Below, piece after piece: positions 19,921 through 30,724 of a stretch of DNA of 64,000 bases (positions are counted from its first letter, which is position 1; each line of letters starts with the position of its first letter). A program made the translations under genes and the position numbers. The DNA lies in contig JAFFJZ010000052.1 in assembly GCA_018340375.1 (NCBI GenBank), positions 558,001-622,000 of the forward strand. The letters run 5' to 3'. Under the pieces are notes generated by a model that worked only from the letters and a program-made list of their open reading frames with translations, was not told where the DNA came from and did not search any database. The stretch is from Gonatopus flavifemur. Lineage: Eukaryota; Arthropoda; Insecta; Hymenoptera; Dryinidae.

Positions 19921-20388
19921 GTAAAACAATCAACTCCGAATATTACTGCAGCCTTTTGGATCAGCTGGATGAAAAAATTCGTGAGAAAAGACCTGGTTTA
20001 AAGAAGAAAAAAATCATTTTTCATCAAGATAATGCACCTGCTCACAAAAGTGTTTTGACGATGGCTAAATTCGAAGAACTCAAGTACGAATTGCTTGAAC
20101 ATCCACCGTATTCGCCAGATTTGGCTCCTAGCGACTACTATCTCTTCAGAAATCTCAAACAATTCCTTCGTGGAAAGCATTTTTCGTCGAATGAAGAGGC
20201 CATAGCAGCCGTAGACGATTATTTTGAAGAGCTTCCGGAAAACCATTATAAGGATGGGATAAAATTATTGGAAGATCATTGGAACAAGTGTATTGAGCTT
20301 CTAGGAGATTATATTGAATAAAAAAATATATTTCGTAACAAAAACAGTATTCTTTCATTTCGAGCGCAGAAACTTTTCAACCAACCTG
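19921..20388 (+). mobile_element. mariner 3' fragment (copy 3)
   Basis: This matches the mariner from codon ~217 of the transposase (KTINSEYYC) to the 3' terminus, and ends at TA. The frame retains the second and third catalytic Asp but lacks the first, so it cannot be an active enzyme. It has SPDL as in copy 1, and its terminus (CGAGCGCAGAAAC) differs from the 3' end of copies 1 and 2 (TGAGCGTAGAAAC), so it derives from a distinct mariner copy. Confidence 0.9.
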
Positions 20389-20390
20389 TA

Positions 20391-20827
20391 ATAGTATCTA
20401 GTCGATAGATGTTCAAAACTGATTCCATGTAACTTGAGGAGCGGTTGACTCATTTGTCAGAAATGGTTCACTGTGGAACAGTTTACCCTATACGATTGTA
20501 ACACGAAAACTGTAAATCAAAAAAGAAAAGTATAAGCCAGAAAGAGATAATAGACATAGCGGTATATCTGAGGAAATGGACGATGTTCCTCAAGGACACC
20601 CGGTCGAAAAAATCCACCAAGGATCTCTCATGGGAACTCATAGGAATCTTTGTAGGAATCCATATGGGTTCCTATGAGGGACCAGTATTGTTTCTTATAT
20701 CAATTTGGCATAGGAACCCATGGAGGGTCCTGTGAGGGATTCTATGAGGGATCATATGAAGGATCACGTAAGGTATTGCATAAAACGTTCTGTCTGAATC
20801 TCGGTAATACATCTATGGGTCATTCCA
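20391..20827. repeat. Degenerate GGGATC/TCCTATGAGG repeats
   Basis: Between about 20,615 and 20,780 the words 'taggaatc', 'tcctatgaggga' and 'ggatcatatga' recur in both orientations. The rest is unassigned. No gene is evident. Confidence 0.5.
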
Positions 20828-22310
20828 TATCAAGAGACGCGGTAGCGTCTCGACGCCAAGTATATGAAAAAACCCTGAAAAAAAGATGTATAAGTATTTT
20901 TTTTATTTTAAGTGAAGAAAGCAGAAGACGTCCGCTACCGTGTATCTTTTACTGCTCAACCGAGATTTAACCTCCTGAAAAAATGTTCAATGCACAATAA
21001 CTCGACACATATTGTGTGTTACAAAAAAATAACTACACTTTCATCATATAATACGATTACACACTTTCGATTAAGCACACTACGAACTTGATCAGTCCAT
21101 CCGTTACCGAAATATGAACGTTTAAAGTTTTTATACGATCAAAACATCTTTTCGGAATTCCAGATTAATCGGTTCCTTCTTAACACGAAGACCTGTTATC
21201 CTTGAGGCGATTTCCAATGCTACAAAGATTTATTCTGTCTCTTTTTCTTCCTTCGAACGCCCAATAGTAGATCATTCGTTCTGTCTTTCTTTCTTCGAAT
21301 GTCCAATAGTGGATCATTTGTTCATTAGTATGTAAAATATAATAACGTATAATAAGGTGCTTCCAATATTGTCCAAATGGTTTGTCAGTCTTTTGTAACC
21401 TGTACAATGATTGGTAGATGAATTTTTTTCCCTATAGAGTATATACATTGTAAATACGTAAACAAATATACCCTGTCAATGAGGCGATGTGTTGATATTA
21501 TATATACTTTTATATATGACTTGAAAAAATTCATGAATGAATTAATGAATAAATGATGAAGAGGTTATTTGTGAAAAAAAACAGAAAAAGTTTGAGAAAG
21601 GTATAAATAAATCTATTTGCTACATTCAGCAAATTGGTACATACATAGGTGAGCTCTGTATGATATATTATTCATAAAATACGATATTCCTTCACAGACA
21701 ACAGCTCAGCAGAAATACCGTAATCCCTTATGAACAGTCTGCTACTGTTGGTTCTTACCACCAGAACCACAGGCTCATGATCAAATAAATCATACAAGGT
21801 CTAGTCGAAAATAATGATTCAAATTTGTGCATTACTTTTTAGGTGAAATCTTATCGGATATAACATAACCCCCTTACAAACAATCTGCTATCGGGTTCTC
21901 CTGCTAGAGTAGTTGGAAAATGATCAAATGGATCACATCGAGCATGCTCAAGAGAAAAGATTCAAGTTTATTTGCAATTCCTCCACTTACCAGAAAGTCA
22001 GAGATATATCATAAGTTCTGACGGACAGTCAACTACTGGAGCCTTCCGAAGTAGCTGATCAAAACCAGATGACCAGCTACTTCGGAAGGCTCCACTGTCG
22101 ATTTCTCTAATGAGGATCATAGGCAATCGATGGAAAAGATCATACCGAGCCTGCTCAAGGGTGATTATTGAAGATTATTTGCTATTTTTTTATAGGCAAA
22201 AGTATAATGGATATACCATAATCTCTAATGGAATCCACTATTCTGCAATCAGAATCGTGAACAAATAATGAAACAGAATAGTGAATAGATAATGAATGTA
22301 AATTCAATTA
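20828..22310. repeat. Right arm of the large inverted repeat
   Basis: Reverse complement of 840-2620. The inner end is TATCAAGAGACGCGGTAGCG, with the same GAGACGC palindrome at 20,834-20,851. It is shorter than the left arm because it lacks most of the tandem duplication at 1751-2008. It carries the 56-bp insertion at 22,038-22,093, which the left arm lacks. The short frame at 21,180-21,407 on the minus strand is mirrored in the left arm and is not taken as a gene. Confidence 0.85.
22038..22093. mobile_element. 56-bp palindromic insertion with ACT duplication
   Basis: Arms of 23 bp start GGAGCCTTCCGAAGTAGCTG. ACT stands on both sides (22,035-22,037 and 22,094-22,096). The left arm of the large inverted repeat (near 1178-1200) shows the uninterrupted site, so the limits are exact. 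Confidence 0.8.
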
Positions 22311-22420
22311 TAGCAAGTTTGGAAAACATTCGAAAATAAGGTTAGTCACCGAGCACTTCAGGTATATTAAAATATGACATCCTGAATCAAAATTATGAAC
22401 TATGTACAAAATGGTTTCCC

Positions 22421-23996
22421 CAGATTCTTTGAGTGAAATTACAGGTGGATCAAGAAAAAGTAGAAAGGATGCAGATATACTATACATCTGTATGTTACTC
22501 ACCACCACGATCAATATCATCAGGTAGTGTAGAAGGGAAATGAAGAAAAGGCAGAAGTGCAGTGGATATACAAGTCCTTGCATTGAATAATACCACTATC
22601 AGATTCTTCCAACAAAATCATAGGTGGATGAAGAGAAAGCAAAAAGGATGCAAATGTGTCATACATCTTTATGTTATGTACCACAATAATCAATGTCATC
22701 GGATAGCGTCATAGGAAAATGAAGAAAAGGCAGAAGTGCAGTGGATATACAATTCCTTGCATTGAATAATATACCACTATCAGATTCTTCCAACAGAATC
22801 ATAGGTGGATGAAGAAAAAGCAAAAAGGATGTAGATTTACCATACATCTGTACGTTAAATCCCACCATGATCATTAGGTAGCGTTGAAGGAAAATGCAGA
22901 AAAGATAGGAGCGCAGTGGATATATCACAAATCTTTGCATCGGGTGCATTCAACTGACCAATTGACGAATGATTAGAGAGACTGTTTAGGATCAACTCAA
23001 CGAAAATTGAGCAGATACAATATTCTGATTATAGAAATTGTTGCAGAACAACTACAGGTCAACTTGACTGATGTGACTGGATGTGACAATTCATTCTGAA
23101 TGTTTTCTTCCAAAGTTCCATCTTTTCAGTTGTTCCATTCAAGCTGTATTATATTTGTGTTCTTACAAACCATCATTTTTATCTTTACTTATCTTGGTTT
23201 TGGAATAATTCAATTCTCAAATATCATGAATATTAAATGGTTTGGATATTTGATACAATATTGCTTTTCAATGATCATGAATCACTTTGAATCCATTTTG
23301 AACATTTCATGGATCCTAGAGTTACTAAATCTCTCAACCCAAAATACTCCATGACAATTTAACAAAATTCATGATATTTGAGAATTGAATCATTTCAACA
23401 CCAAGATAAGTGAAGATAGAAATGATGGTTTGTAAGAACACAAATATAATCCAGCTTGAATGGAACAACTGAAAAGATGGAACTTTGGAAGAAAACATTC
23501 AGAATGAATTGTCACATCCAGTCACATCAGTCAAGTTGACCTGTAGTTGTTCTGCAACAATTTCTATAATCAGAATATTGTATCTGCTCAATTTTCGTTG
23601 AGTTGATCCTAAACAGTCTCTCTAATCATTCGTCAATTGGTCAGTGGAATGTACCCGATGCAAAGATTTGTGATATATCCACTGCGCTCCTATCTTTTCT
23701 GTATTTTCCTTCAACGCTACCTAATGATCATGGTAGGATTCAACGTACAGATGTATGGTACATCTACATCCTTTTTGCTTTCTCTTCATCCACCTATGAT
23801 TCTGTTGGAAGAATCTGATAGTGGTATTATTCAATGCAAGGAATTGTATATCCACTGCACTCCTGCCTTCTCCTCATTTTCCTCCTACGCTACCTGATGA
23901 TATTGACGTGGTGGTAAGTAACATACAGATGTATAGTATACCTGCATCCTTTCTCTTTTTTCTTGATCCCCCTGTAATTTTACTCGAAGAATTTAC
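22421..23996. repeat. Large foldback palindrome with ~180-bp units
   Basis: The left arm (22,421-23,233) pairs with the right arm (about 23,368-23,996) around a ~134-bp loop. The inner parts (22,960-23,233 with 23,368-23,640) are close to perfect. The outer parts are tandem units of about 180 bp (words 'gtgcagtggatata', 'cataggtggatgaag', 'catctgtatgtta'): three on the left, about two on the right. The loop holds 'cctagagttactaaatctctc', which is also an end of the element at 43,757-43,935. Frames of 70-90 codons here are mirror copies of repeat units and are not genes. Confidence 0.85.
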
Positions 23997-24109
23997 TCAC
24001 TGAAAAAACTTTTTCACCTGGGTACTCAGGAATAAGGATATTGGATAATATATAATCCAGGGGCCAAAATATTGATGAAAAATCAACAGAAACTCACGCG
24101 TTAAACGTA

Positions 24110-24904
24110 ATGGGTCTTCCTAATGTTGACGGTGTTTCTTCCTATTTGAATGCAGTAATGTAGTGTATATTGTACTGTGCTTCTAAGGCAAAACAATTAC
24201 TTTTATCTGACCCAAATGACATCATCAATATCTCAATTCAGAACTACAATTCGCAAAAAAACCTTGATATCATAGCTTTAAAACAGCTTGCAGGTCCACA
24301 ATACTTGCATAATCACTCACAAGATGCGGGAGAATTCATCGCTTTTATTTGCGAAAATTCAATGGCTATTAAAAATTTAGTGAAGCACCGAATAACTACC
24401 GTAACAGAATGTACGAAATGTTAATATACCGAAAATATTGTTGGTACAAATTATGTTACACGTCTTGGGCTACCTCCAATTTCACAAAAATCATTTGAGT
24501 TTCAAGAAATATTCAAGTTGAATTTTTCAACATAGAAAATTTTCGAAGATTCTTGTGACAATCGTAATGACTTGCATGAAACTAAAAAATCATTCATAAC
24601 AGCGTCAGAACAATATGTAATTGTGCAATGGATGATGTTTGATCACAATGATGTTGAAGCAACAAAGGTAGAAAATATAAACATTAAAGCAGTACCAACT
24701 TCGAAAATCATAATTGCACAACACTTTTATGAAGTTATAGCTGTTGTTTGTCATCAAGGTAAGAATATTTCTGAAGATAATTTCACATGCATATTACGAA
24801 GTAAAGGTACAAAGTGGATATTTATTCATGATCTGCAAGTTGAAGAGCGACATTGGCCACGCAATGCTAAAGACTCGTATATATATTTCTTTGAAAAGCA
24901 ATAA
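24110..24904 (+). pseudogene. Ubiquitin-specific-protease-like remnant
   Basis: A single frame from ATG 24,110 to TAA 24,902 resembles a USP domain. The Cys-box region reads GLPNVDGVSSYLNAVM, with Ser where the catalytic Cys is expected. DAGEFIAFI corresponds to the QDAxEF motif, and TECTKC to a zinc-ribbon CxxC. FYEVIAVVCHQG and KGTKWIFIHDLQV match the His-box region, but the usual GHY is DNF. Three in-frame stops (TAG 24,161; TAA 24,422; TAG 24,533) break it. USPs remove ubiquitin from proteins; this copy lacks the catalytic Cys and His as well as an open frame, so it cannot be an active protease. The parent may already have been non-catalytic. It begins about 110 bp beyond the foldback. 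Family call is by motif recognition. Confidence 0.6.
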
Positions 24905-25142
24905 TTTTGCTTCATCATAAAACTAGAATTCAATTACTGTGATATTGTACAGATTTGAAGAATATAGAATACCTTTATAATAGCATAACGAACCAAATAT
25001 TCTTGAAAAATTTTTTCGAATGATTTCGATGGATATTCCACAAAATTTTGAAAAATGTCTGGTACAGTACTAGAAAGTGTCTTCAATCCGATATCTTGAA
25101 AGTATATCTTTTTGTTGCATGATAGATATTTGACATCTCTTT
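24905..25142. other. No supported feature
   Basis: AT-rich sequence between the USP-like remnant and the next MITE. No repeat termini or coding signal are seen. Confidence 0.4.
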
Positions 25143-25144
25143 AC

Positions 25145-25402
25145 CCAGATAGCAAAAGTTCCAAAAACTAGATCCCATTGAATCCTTCTGGAACCACAAA
25201 ATGAATCACTGAAATGTCAGTAGGATGGAGTTCTTGGAGAATTCGAATCGCCTTTTGTCATACTATATACAGTACAATATACAGTATGACAAAAGGCGAT
25301 TTGAATTCTCCAAGGACTCTATTCTGCTGACATTTCAGTAGTTCGTTTTGTGGTCACGAAAGAATTCAATGAGATCTAATTTTTGGAACTTTTGCTATCA
25401 GC
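25145..25402. mobile_element. Foldback MITE, GATAGCAAAAGTTCC ends
   Basis: Near-complete palindrome with arms of about 120 bp around 'tatacagtacaatata'. TA stands at 25,143-25,144 and 25,403-25,404. Shared arm words are GATAGCAAAAGTTCCAAAAA and ATGACAAAAGGCGATT. No coding capacity. Confidence 0.75.
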
Positions 25403-25634
25403 TACTTTTCACAATGATTCAAAAGAGTGACCGAAAAATTTTTGCTGGAAAGCTATTTTTAGCTTCATGCTAAACAGTACAAATTCTATCTTGCAAACGA
25501 AATTTCTGTTGGATACCTTGAATATATTGTACGTAAGTTTCCTCTGTCTGTAAGATCTATGTTGTGTCGATTTTCTTACAATGATTTCTTGAAAACACTG
25601 GAAATTTCCGCACAAGACATGTTCAGCACAATAT

Positions 25635-25712
25635 CGTGGGCTGTTTTGAGCGGCGTGAGCTACTTTGAGCGCTGTGAGTTGCTTTGAGCTATTTGAGCTG
25701 CTTTGAGCGCCA
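25635..25712. repeat. Minisatellite of GAGCTGCTTT-like units
   Basis: Imperfect repeats of 10-15 bp (ttgagcggcgtgagcta, ctttgagcgctgtgag, ctttgagctatttgagctg). Short and diverged. Confidence 0.65.
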
Positions 25713-25853
25713 ACTTATCAGTCAAGGAAAATTTAGTTTTCGGAATTCTTCACACGTATATTTGTTCATGGGAATTCGCTTTTCTTCCCTTCTTTTCTCC
25801 ATTCTTCATATCGATAATCTATTGCCGTCCAATGATGAGATGACTGATGGAAA

Positions 25854-26876
25854 TCCAAGTGGATTTTTATATCACATAAGTTATCTGAACACATTTCCTT
25901 CATTCCTGCGATTGCCATAAACTCGACAGGGGTATTTCATTTTTATTTAGGTTCAGTTGGAAGCATATTCAGAAAAAGAAGTGAAATCCCCCAAAAAAAC
26001 TCCAAAAAAGTAAAAAAATAACGCCAAGTATATGAAAATCCCAAAAACAAAGAATAAAAAAATCTCAAAACACATTCTAAAGGAAAATTTCACTGCATTC
26101 AGAATTTCGAGGGGATATAAAAGGATATGCTCCATTTGAAAAAAAAAGATATGAAATCAATATGAGCGACCAAGTACATTGGTTATCCAAAGGATATGTG
26201 GAAGATTTTTGGTATATTGTAACTTCAGTTTGTTTAAACTGTATTGAAGGTAATTTATGATTTTCAAAAAAGCATTATTGTATTAAAAAAATAAATAAAA
26301 CAAGCGTATCGTTCTGCCCGTATATATAGATACCCAAAAGTGAAAAAAAAAGTAGAATTTCACAAAACATACAAATGTCTCACAAAAACCCCTAAAAACT
26401 CCAACACAGTAAAAAATAACGTCAAATCCCAAAAACCATACAAACGTTTTACAATAACACTTGAAAAAAAATCCTTGAAAAAAATACTTCACTCTTTCCG
26501 GGAGATTACTTGATATAACAAATATACCATTAAAAAAAAAGATGCAAGGCAACTCTGTTTCGGAATTCGCATCAACCAGTAACACTTGACGTGGCCGGAG
26601 AAGATTTTATGAAATTATATCATTTAAATTTCTTGTTTAATGTTCTATAGAAATTCATTTGTATATAATAAAGGCTAAAAACTTCTACCATCGGTAGAAC
26701 GTCGGACGTTATTTTTTTACTTTTTAGGAGTTTTTTTTGGGGATTTCACTTCTTTTTCTGAATATGCTTCCAACTGAACCTAAATAAAAATGAAATACCC
26801 CTGTCGAGTTTATGGCAATCGCAGGAATGAAGGAAATGTGCTCAGATAACTTATGTGATATAAAAATCCACTTGGA
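25854..26876. mobile_element. TIR element with ~170-bp inverted ends, 1.0 kb
   Basis: The ends start TCCAAGTGGATTTTTATATC and pair 25,854-26,023 with 26,708-26,876, including a full stretch around 'aaactcgacaggggtatttc'. The interior has two diverged direct copies of an A-rich ~390-bp segment, a TATA box at 26,116, and two short frames. No target duplication is evident and no transposase was recognised. Confidence 0.7.
26116..26250 (+). promoter_or_regulatory. TATA box followed by a short frame with a donor site
   Basis: TATAAAAGG at 26,116-26,124 is followed 46 bp later by ATG (26,162), which opens MSDQVHWLSKGYVEDFWYIV and continues to a GTAATT donor-like site about 90 nt downstream. The layout resembles a small first coding exon of a TATA-dependent gene. 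No second exon was found inside the element, and the peptide is not recognised. Confidence 0.3.
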
Positions 26877-26995
26877 TCAGATTTACGATGAGTTCCTGAA
26901 CATTTTCAGGATGAATATTTCCGATTCCTTTGTTGAAGAATATAAGAGACACGTATTAATTGAGGGTCCCCATGTGATAACCACTTAGGAGCTTA

Positions 26996-27289
26996 CACAG
27001 TAAAAAATTTTTCGTCAAATTCAACACACAAGCGAATGTTAACCATTCTTCTTCACACTCAATGTGTGTTGATTCCAGAGTGACACTTATAAAGTGTTAA
27101 TTTGAACTCGAATAACATTTTAATGTGTTGAAAATGAATCGATCGAACAGCATTTGATCAGTGTGTTAAATGAACACACAAAAGTGTTGAATATTCAACA
27201 CTTGAATTTTAACACGTAGTTAAATATTCAACACTTGAATTTTGACACGTACTTCTTTTTTACACAATGACGGAATTTTTTTTACTGTG
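26996..27289. mobile_element. TA-flanked MITE, CACAGTAAAAAAT ends, AACAC-rich
   Basis: TA at 26,994-26,995 and 27,290-27,291. The ends CACAGTAAAAAATTTTTCGT and its near-complement agree over about 22 bp. The interior is made of GTGTTGAAT/AACACTTGAAT words in both orientations. Confidence 0.8.
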
Positions 27290-27291
27290 TA

Positions 27292-27956
27292 AGAAGCGGT
27301 AGAAGTGGCCACGTCAACGGTCGGAAAATAGAAGTCGGAATTTTGAAAATCTAAAAATACTGGGTGATAGGGCTTGAAAAATTGATATCAGTATCCGTTC
27401 ACAATTTTTTTCTAGGATCAATAGTTTTCGCGAAAAAAAATGAAAACTTCCTATTTTTTCACACCAAAAATCAATGTTTACGACATTAAACTCGTTCTAA
27501 GTCATTCTTCGATGTATCGACATAAACCTTGCGGATTTAGATTCGTGAGTCTTCCCTGAAAACAACAATGTCGTGTAAGTTTGTTAAAATCAATTACGAA
27601 TGAATAAATTCTTAATTCGAAGTGAAAATCACCTTTTCCATGCTTTGCATGGAAAAAGTGGTACACAGTTGAAAATTTTGTGTAAATGTGTTCAAAAATC
27701 CATGTGTCATGAATTTTCTGTCAAATATTCAACACAAAAACGTGTAACTGCTACAGACAGTCCTTGTGTAATCAGGTTTCAACTGATTTATGATGTGAAA
27801 TCATTCACAGAAGTGAACAAAAGTGTCAAAATGACAAAAATTTTATTCAACTCAAGATTGAACATAAAAATTGTGTTATTCTCAACTACCAAGGGGAGAT
27901 CGCCGGTGGTGGGAGCTATTTTTTTATGAAACTTCTATGTACGTGTAACTTTACTA
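27292..27956. other. Unassigned, with an AACAC-rich half element
   Basis: From about 27,672 the sequence starts CACAGTTGAAAATTTTGTGT, like the end at 28,740, and is rich in TGTGT/ACACA words. No matching second end was found before 27,957. It looks like a truncated MITE. No gene is evident. Confidence 0.4.
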
Positions 27957-28203
27957 CACGGAGAAAAAAATTATGGAATGATCGCTATAGAAAAGATAGT
28001 AAGCTGGTGACAACTACGAATTTCTGCACACAGTCGCTAACAGAGACGAGTAATGATTCCTAATTTGGGATATTAAAATACAATATAGTATACCAAAATA
28101 GGAATGATTACTCGTCTCTGTTAACGACTGTGTAGAGAAATTCGTAGTTGTCACCAGTTTACTATCTTTTCTAGTGATCATTCCATGATGTTTTTTCTCC
28201 GTG
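27957..28203. mobile_element. TA-flanked foldback MITE, CACGGAGAAAAAA ends
   Basis: Almost fully palindromic 247 bp with arms of about 115 bp. TA stands at 27,955-27,956 and 28,204-28,205. Ends are CACGGAGAAAAAAA and TTTTTTCTCCGTG. The Tc1/mariner-type TA target suggests transposition in trans by such an enzyme. Confidence 0.9.
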
Positions 28204-28205
28204 TA

Positions 28206-28444
28206 GTCGTCGGAAGAACTATTCATTCATTTTGGTTTTAGCTTTCATTCTAATGGGAATTCGTTTTCTAGATATGTAAATTTGGAGATAGAGTGCGAGT
28301 TGATATATGCAAAGAAAGTACGCTCAACCAAGGGACCGTCAGTGGCTTGAGTGATACAGCTTCAACATTCGGTCCCGACGATCCATGTTCAACGCTCATT
28401 GAAGTACTGTTTTTTTGTCAATTTATTCTCATGTATTGTTTCAA
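28206..28444. other. No supported feature
   Basis: Mixed-composition sequence between two MITEs with no gene or repeat termini. Confidence 0.4.
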
Positions 28445-28740
28445 CACGGAAAAAGTGTGATTTTCACATTTGATTGATGTGAAAAAATCCACAAATTACA
28501 CTTGTGAACTGTTGATTCACTACTCATTTTGGATTTCATTTGACAGTACTTATGTGTTGAATTTACACGATCGGAAATTCCAATCAAAATTATATTAACA
28601 TCCTTTTGTGTTATATTATTTACATCAAGCTTGAGTTACTAGCTAACACAAACACATTATGTGATATCGACACAAAAATATGTGTGGACCGTTTGGGACA
28701 TGTGAAATGTGTTGAATTTAACACAAAATTTCCAACTGTG
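28445..28740. mobile_element. AACAC-rich MITE, diverged
   Basis: The right end is CACAGTTGGAAATTTTGTGT (read inward), with TA beyond it. The left end CACGGAAAAAGTGTGATTTT matches it only loosely. The interior shares the TGTTGAAT/AACAC word content of 26,996-27,289. Confidence 0.5.
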
Positions 28741-28742
28741 TA

Positions 28743-29187
28743 GAGGAAGTATGAGTTATAGAAAACTTCCAGCGACAAAGTTGTTTGCCAGGGTGTGGAC
28801 AAACTTTTTTTAAAGTTTCAGATCGATTGGACTGTCAGTCTGCAGGATACAGCGATTAATTGATTCACACGCAACAACATTGTAAAAAATATTCTGAAAT
28901 TTCCGATATCAGATGTATATGAAAATTCTGAAACTTGTAATTGAAATCAAGTTCAATCATGAATTCATGAAATTTAATGCAAAATGTGTGAGAATTCATA
29001 TAAAAATGCATGAAAAATCATAATTCTGTATGAGATATCATAAAATTTCATATGAAAAGCCAAAGAAGATTTGAAAATTCAATACAAAATGTATATGTTA
29101 ATTGCTTCACTTACATTTCTATGAAATTTAGGAAGCAATTTTTTACAGTGAAGAGTTTCCCACGATTTGACATCGTTTAGCGGCTGA
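28743..29187. other. No supported gene
   Basis: AT-rich sequence. Positions 28,900-29,090 carry loosely repeated 'gaaaattc' and 'cataaaa' words. Nothing is recognised. Confidence 0.4.
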
Positions 29188-29470
29188 ATATCAGGAGTCG
29201 TCGGGAAAATTGTATTCACTCGAAATTCCCAACAGGATCTCTGTTTTTGGGTCGGTGAATTCGAATATTGAACTATTCTTGGAGGATTCGTTAGTAATTT
29301 CTTTTGAATAAACAATTCGACTGTTCATAATGTTCTCTCGGACAATTGTTTATTCGAAAGAAATTGCAAACCTTGCGAGGATAGTTCGATATTCGAATTC
29401 TTTGACCCAAAAAACATGAATCCTGTTGGGAATATTGAGTGGAAACAATTTTTCCTACGATTTCCTGATT
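29188..29470. repeat. Foldback repeat of ~280 bp
   Basis: The arms pair around 29,330 ('gttcataatgttctctcgg'). Shared words include AACAGGAT, TTCGAATATTGAAC and TTGTTTATTCGAAAGAAATT. Open frames of 60-117 codons across it are produced by the palindrome and are not genes. Confidence 0.7.
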
Positions 29471-29704
29471 CATACATTAGTGTCCAATTCTTCGTTTTTG
29501 ACGAATCCAGCAAACTAACTTTTGCAAATATGTGTGTAGCATTGCAGAACGTCATCGACACCACGATATTGAACACGTCTCCAAAACGTCGCTTAGAGAA
29601 GATGAATAGATCATTACGGAACAATTGTATGTCCCTGGGACATACATGTGACGTTCTCAGAACGTCCTGGGATCTCATTTGAACGTTCTCTGTGTGAGTA
29701 AGTA

Positions 29705-29979
29705 CACGAAGAGAACAAAATAGTACTGGCTACTACACCGGATAGTACTCAGTGACATCTGAAGTAAAAAAAATTTCAGATAGCAGCCACTACCATCCAA
29801 ATAGCATCCAGTACAATCTACGTTATATATTCAGTAATATCTGACATAGGATTGAATATAACGTAGATTGTACTGGATGCTATTTGGATGGTAGTGGCTG
29901 CTATCTGAAATTTTTTTCACTTCAGATGTCACTGAGTACTATCTGGCGTAGTAGCCAGTACTATTTTGTTCTCTCCGTG
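29705..29979. mobile_element. TA-flanked foldback MITE, 275 bp
   Basis: Arms of about 125 bp meet at 'atattcagtaatatctgacatag'. TA stands at 29,703-29,704 and 29,980-29,981. Ends are CACGAAGAGAACAAAATAGT and its near-complement with CACGGAGAG. It belongs with the CACGGAGA group. Confidence 0.9.
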
Positions 29980-29981
29980 TA

Positions 29982-30724
29982 CGTTATGTGAATGTTTTGA
30001 AAACCTCCAGATGCTATCCCAGACAGCACTGTAGGTGCTTGGAATGTTTTAGAAACGTGCTCGCGGTTTCACGACCTCTGATTCCAACAATTACGTTCCC
30101 AAAACATTTTCAAAACTTACATTGTCAAAACATTTATATGGTTCGTGAAAATTCCCCATTTCGTTGCTAACCTACACCAACCTACAAATCATTCATATTC
30201 AGTTTAATACATGACTAATACATCAAAAAATAGTAAAACCATATTGTTTCGCACATAATCAACTGATTTTCCCCGCACAATATGAAAAAATCATGAAAAT
30301 ACATATATTGTAGGAAGTAAAACAAAGATATTCAAAAGCGCTTGAGAGTCGTTCTACTATTTTCACTATTTTCTACTAAACTCTTTTCCACTGAATCTTG
30401 CACTTCATGAGCTTGTACGTGTAATTTCTTACATACAACATTATTTTACTTGAATATCATTGATTTAGGATTTGTTTGTTGAAATGTATAATTACATGAG
30501 TACATACCATAGTGAAGTGTAAAATTGTAAGGAACTTATAGACGATATTATTGAATTCTGGTCGCTACCGAGATTGATGCAGATTTTGCAAACTCAATAA
30601 GAAGCTAAAGGACATCATACTATCATAGTATTAAAGTTTGCACAATTTGTGATTATTGAAAATCCGTAATTATTGAAAATTTATCCCTTTTTCTGTAAAA
30701 TATTTTCTGAAATTCATCATTTTG
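29982..30724. other. No supported feature
   Basis: AT-rich, non-coding in appearance. No termini or repeats were recognised. Confidence 0.4.

Larger units (their letters stand above)
18067..20388 (+). mobile_element. Composite: mariner + BEN exon + partial mariner (2322 bp)
   Basis: The whole block starts with a mariner 5' end (CAGGTTGG...) and stops with a mariner 3' end (...CCAACCTG), and is flanked by TA on both sides (18,065-18,066; 20,389-20,390). Inside are a full mariner (18,067-19,358), TA, 542 bp of the BEN-like exon in reverse (19,361-19,902), an 18-bp junction, and the last 468 bp of a second mariner (19,921-20,388). The mariner-BEN part is the reverse complement of 9667-11,502, nearly identical. 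The arrangement is that of a composite transposon that carried a host exon. Confidence 0.8.

Noticed and set aside
22308..22949. Two similar 91-codon frames that look like a duplicated gene family
   Set aside because: They are consecutive ~180-bp repeat units of the foldback, and mirrored frames occur at 23,603-24,003.
1..24000. Integrated large DNA virus or polydnavirus-type segment
   Set aside because: Long inverted arms raised the idea, but no capsid, polymerase, integrase or other viral gene was recognised inside.
29325..29678. 117-codon minus-strand frame
   Set aside because: It lies partly on a foldback repeat, has no recognised motif and no splice or promoter context.
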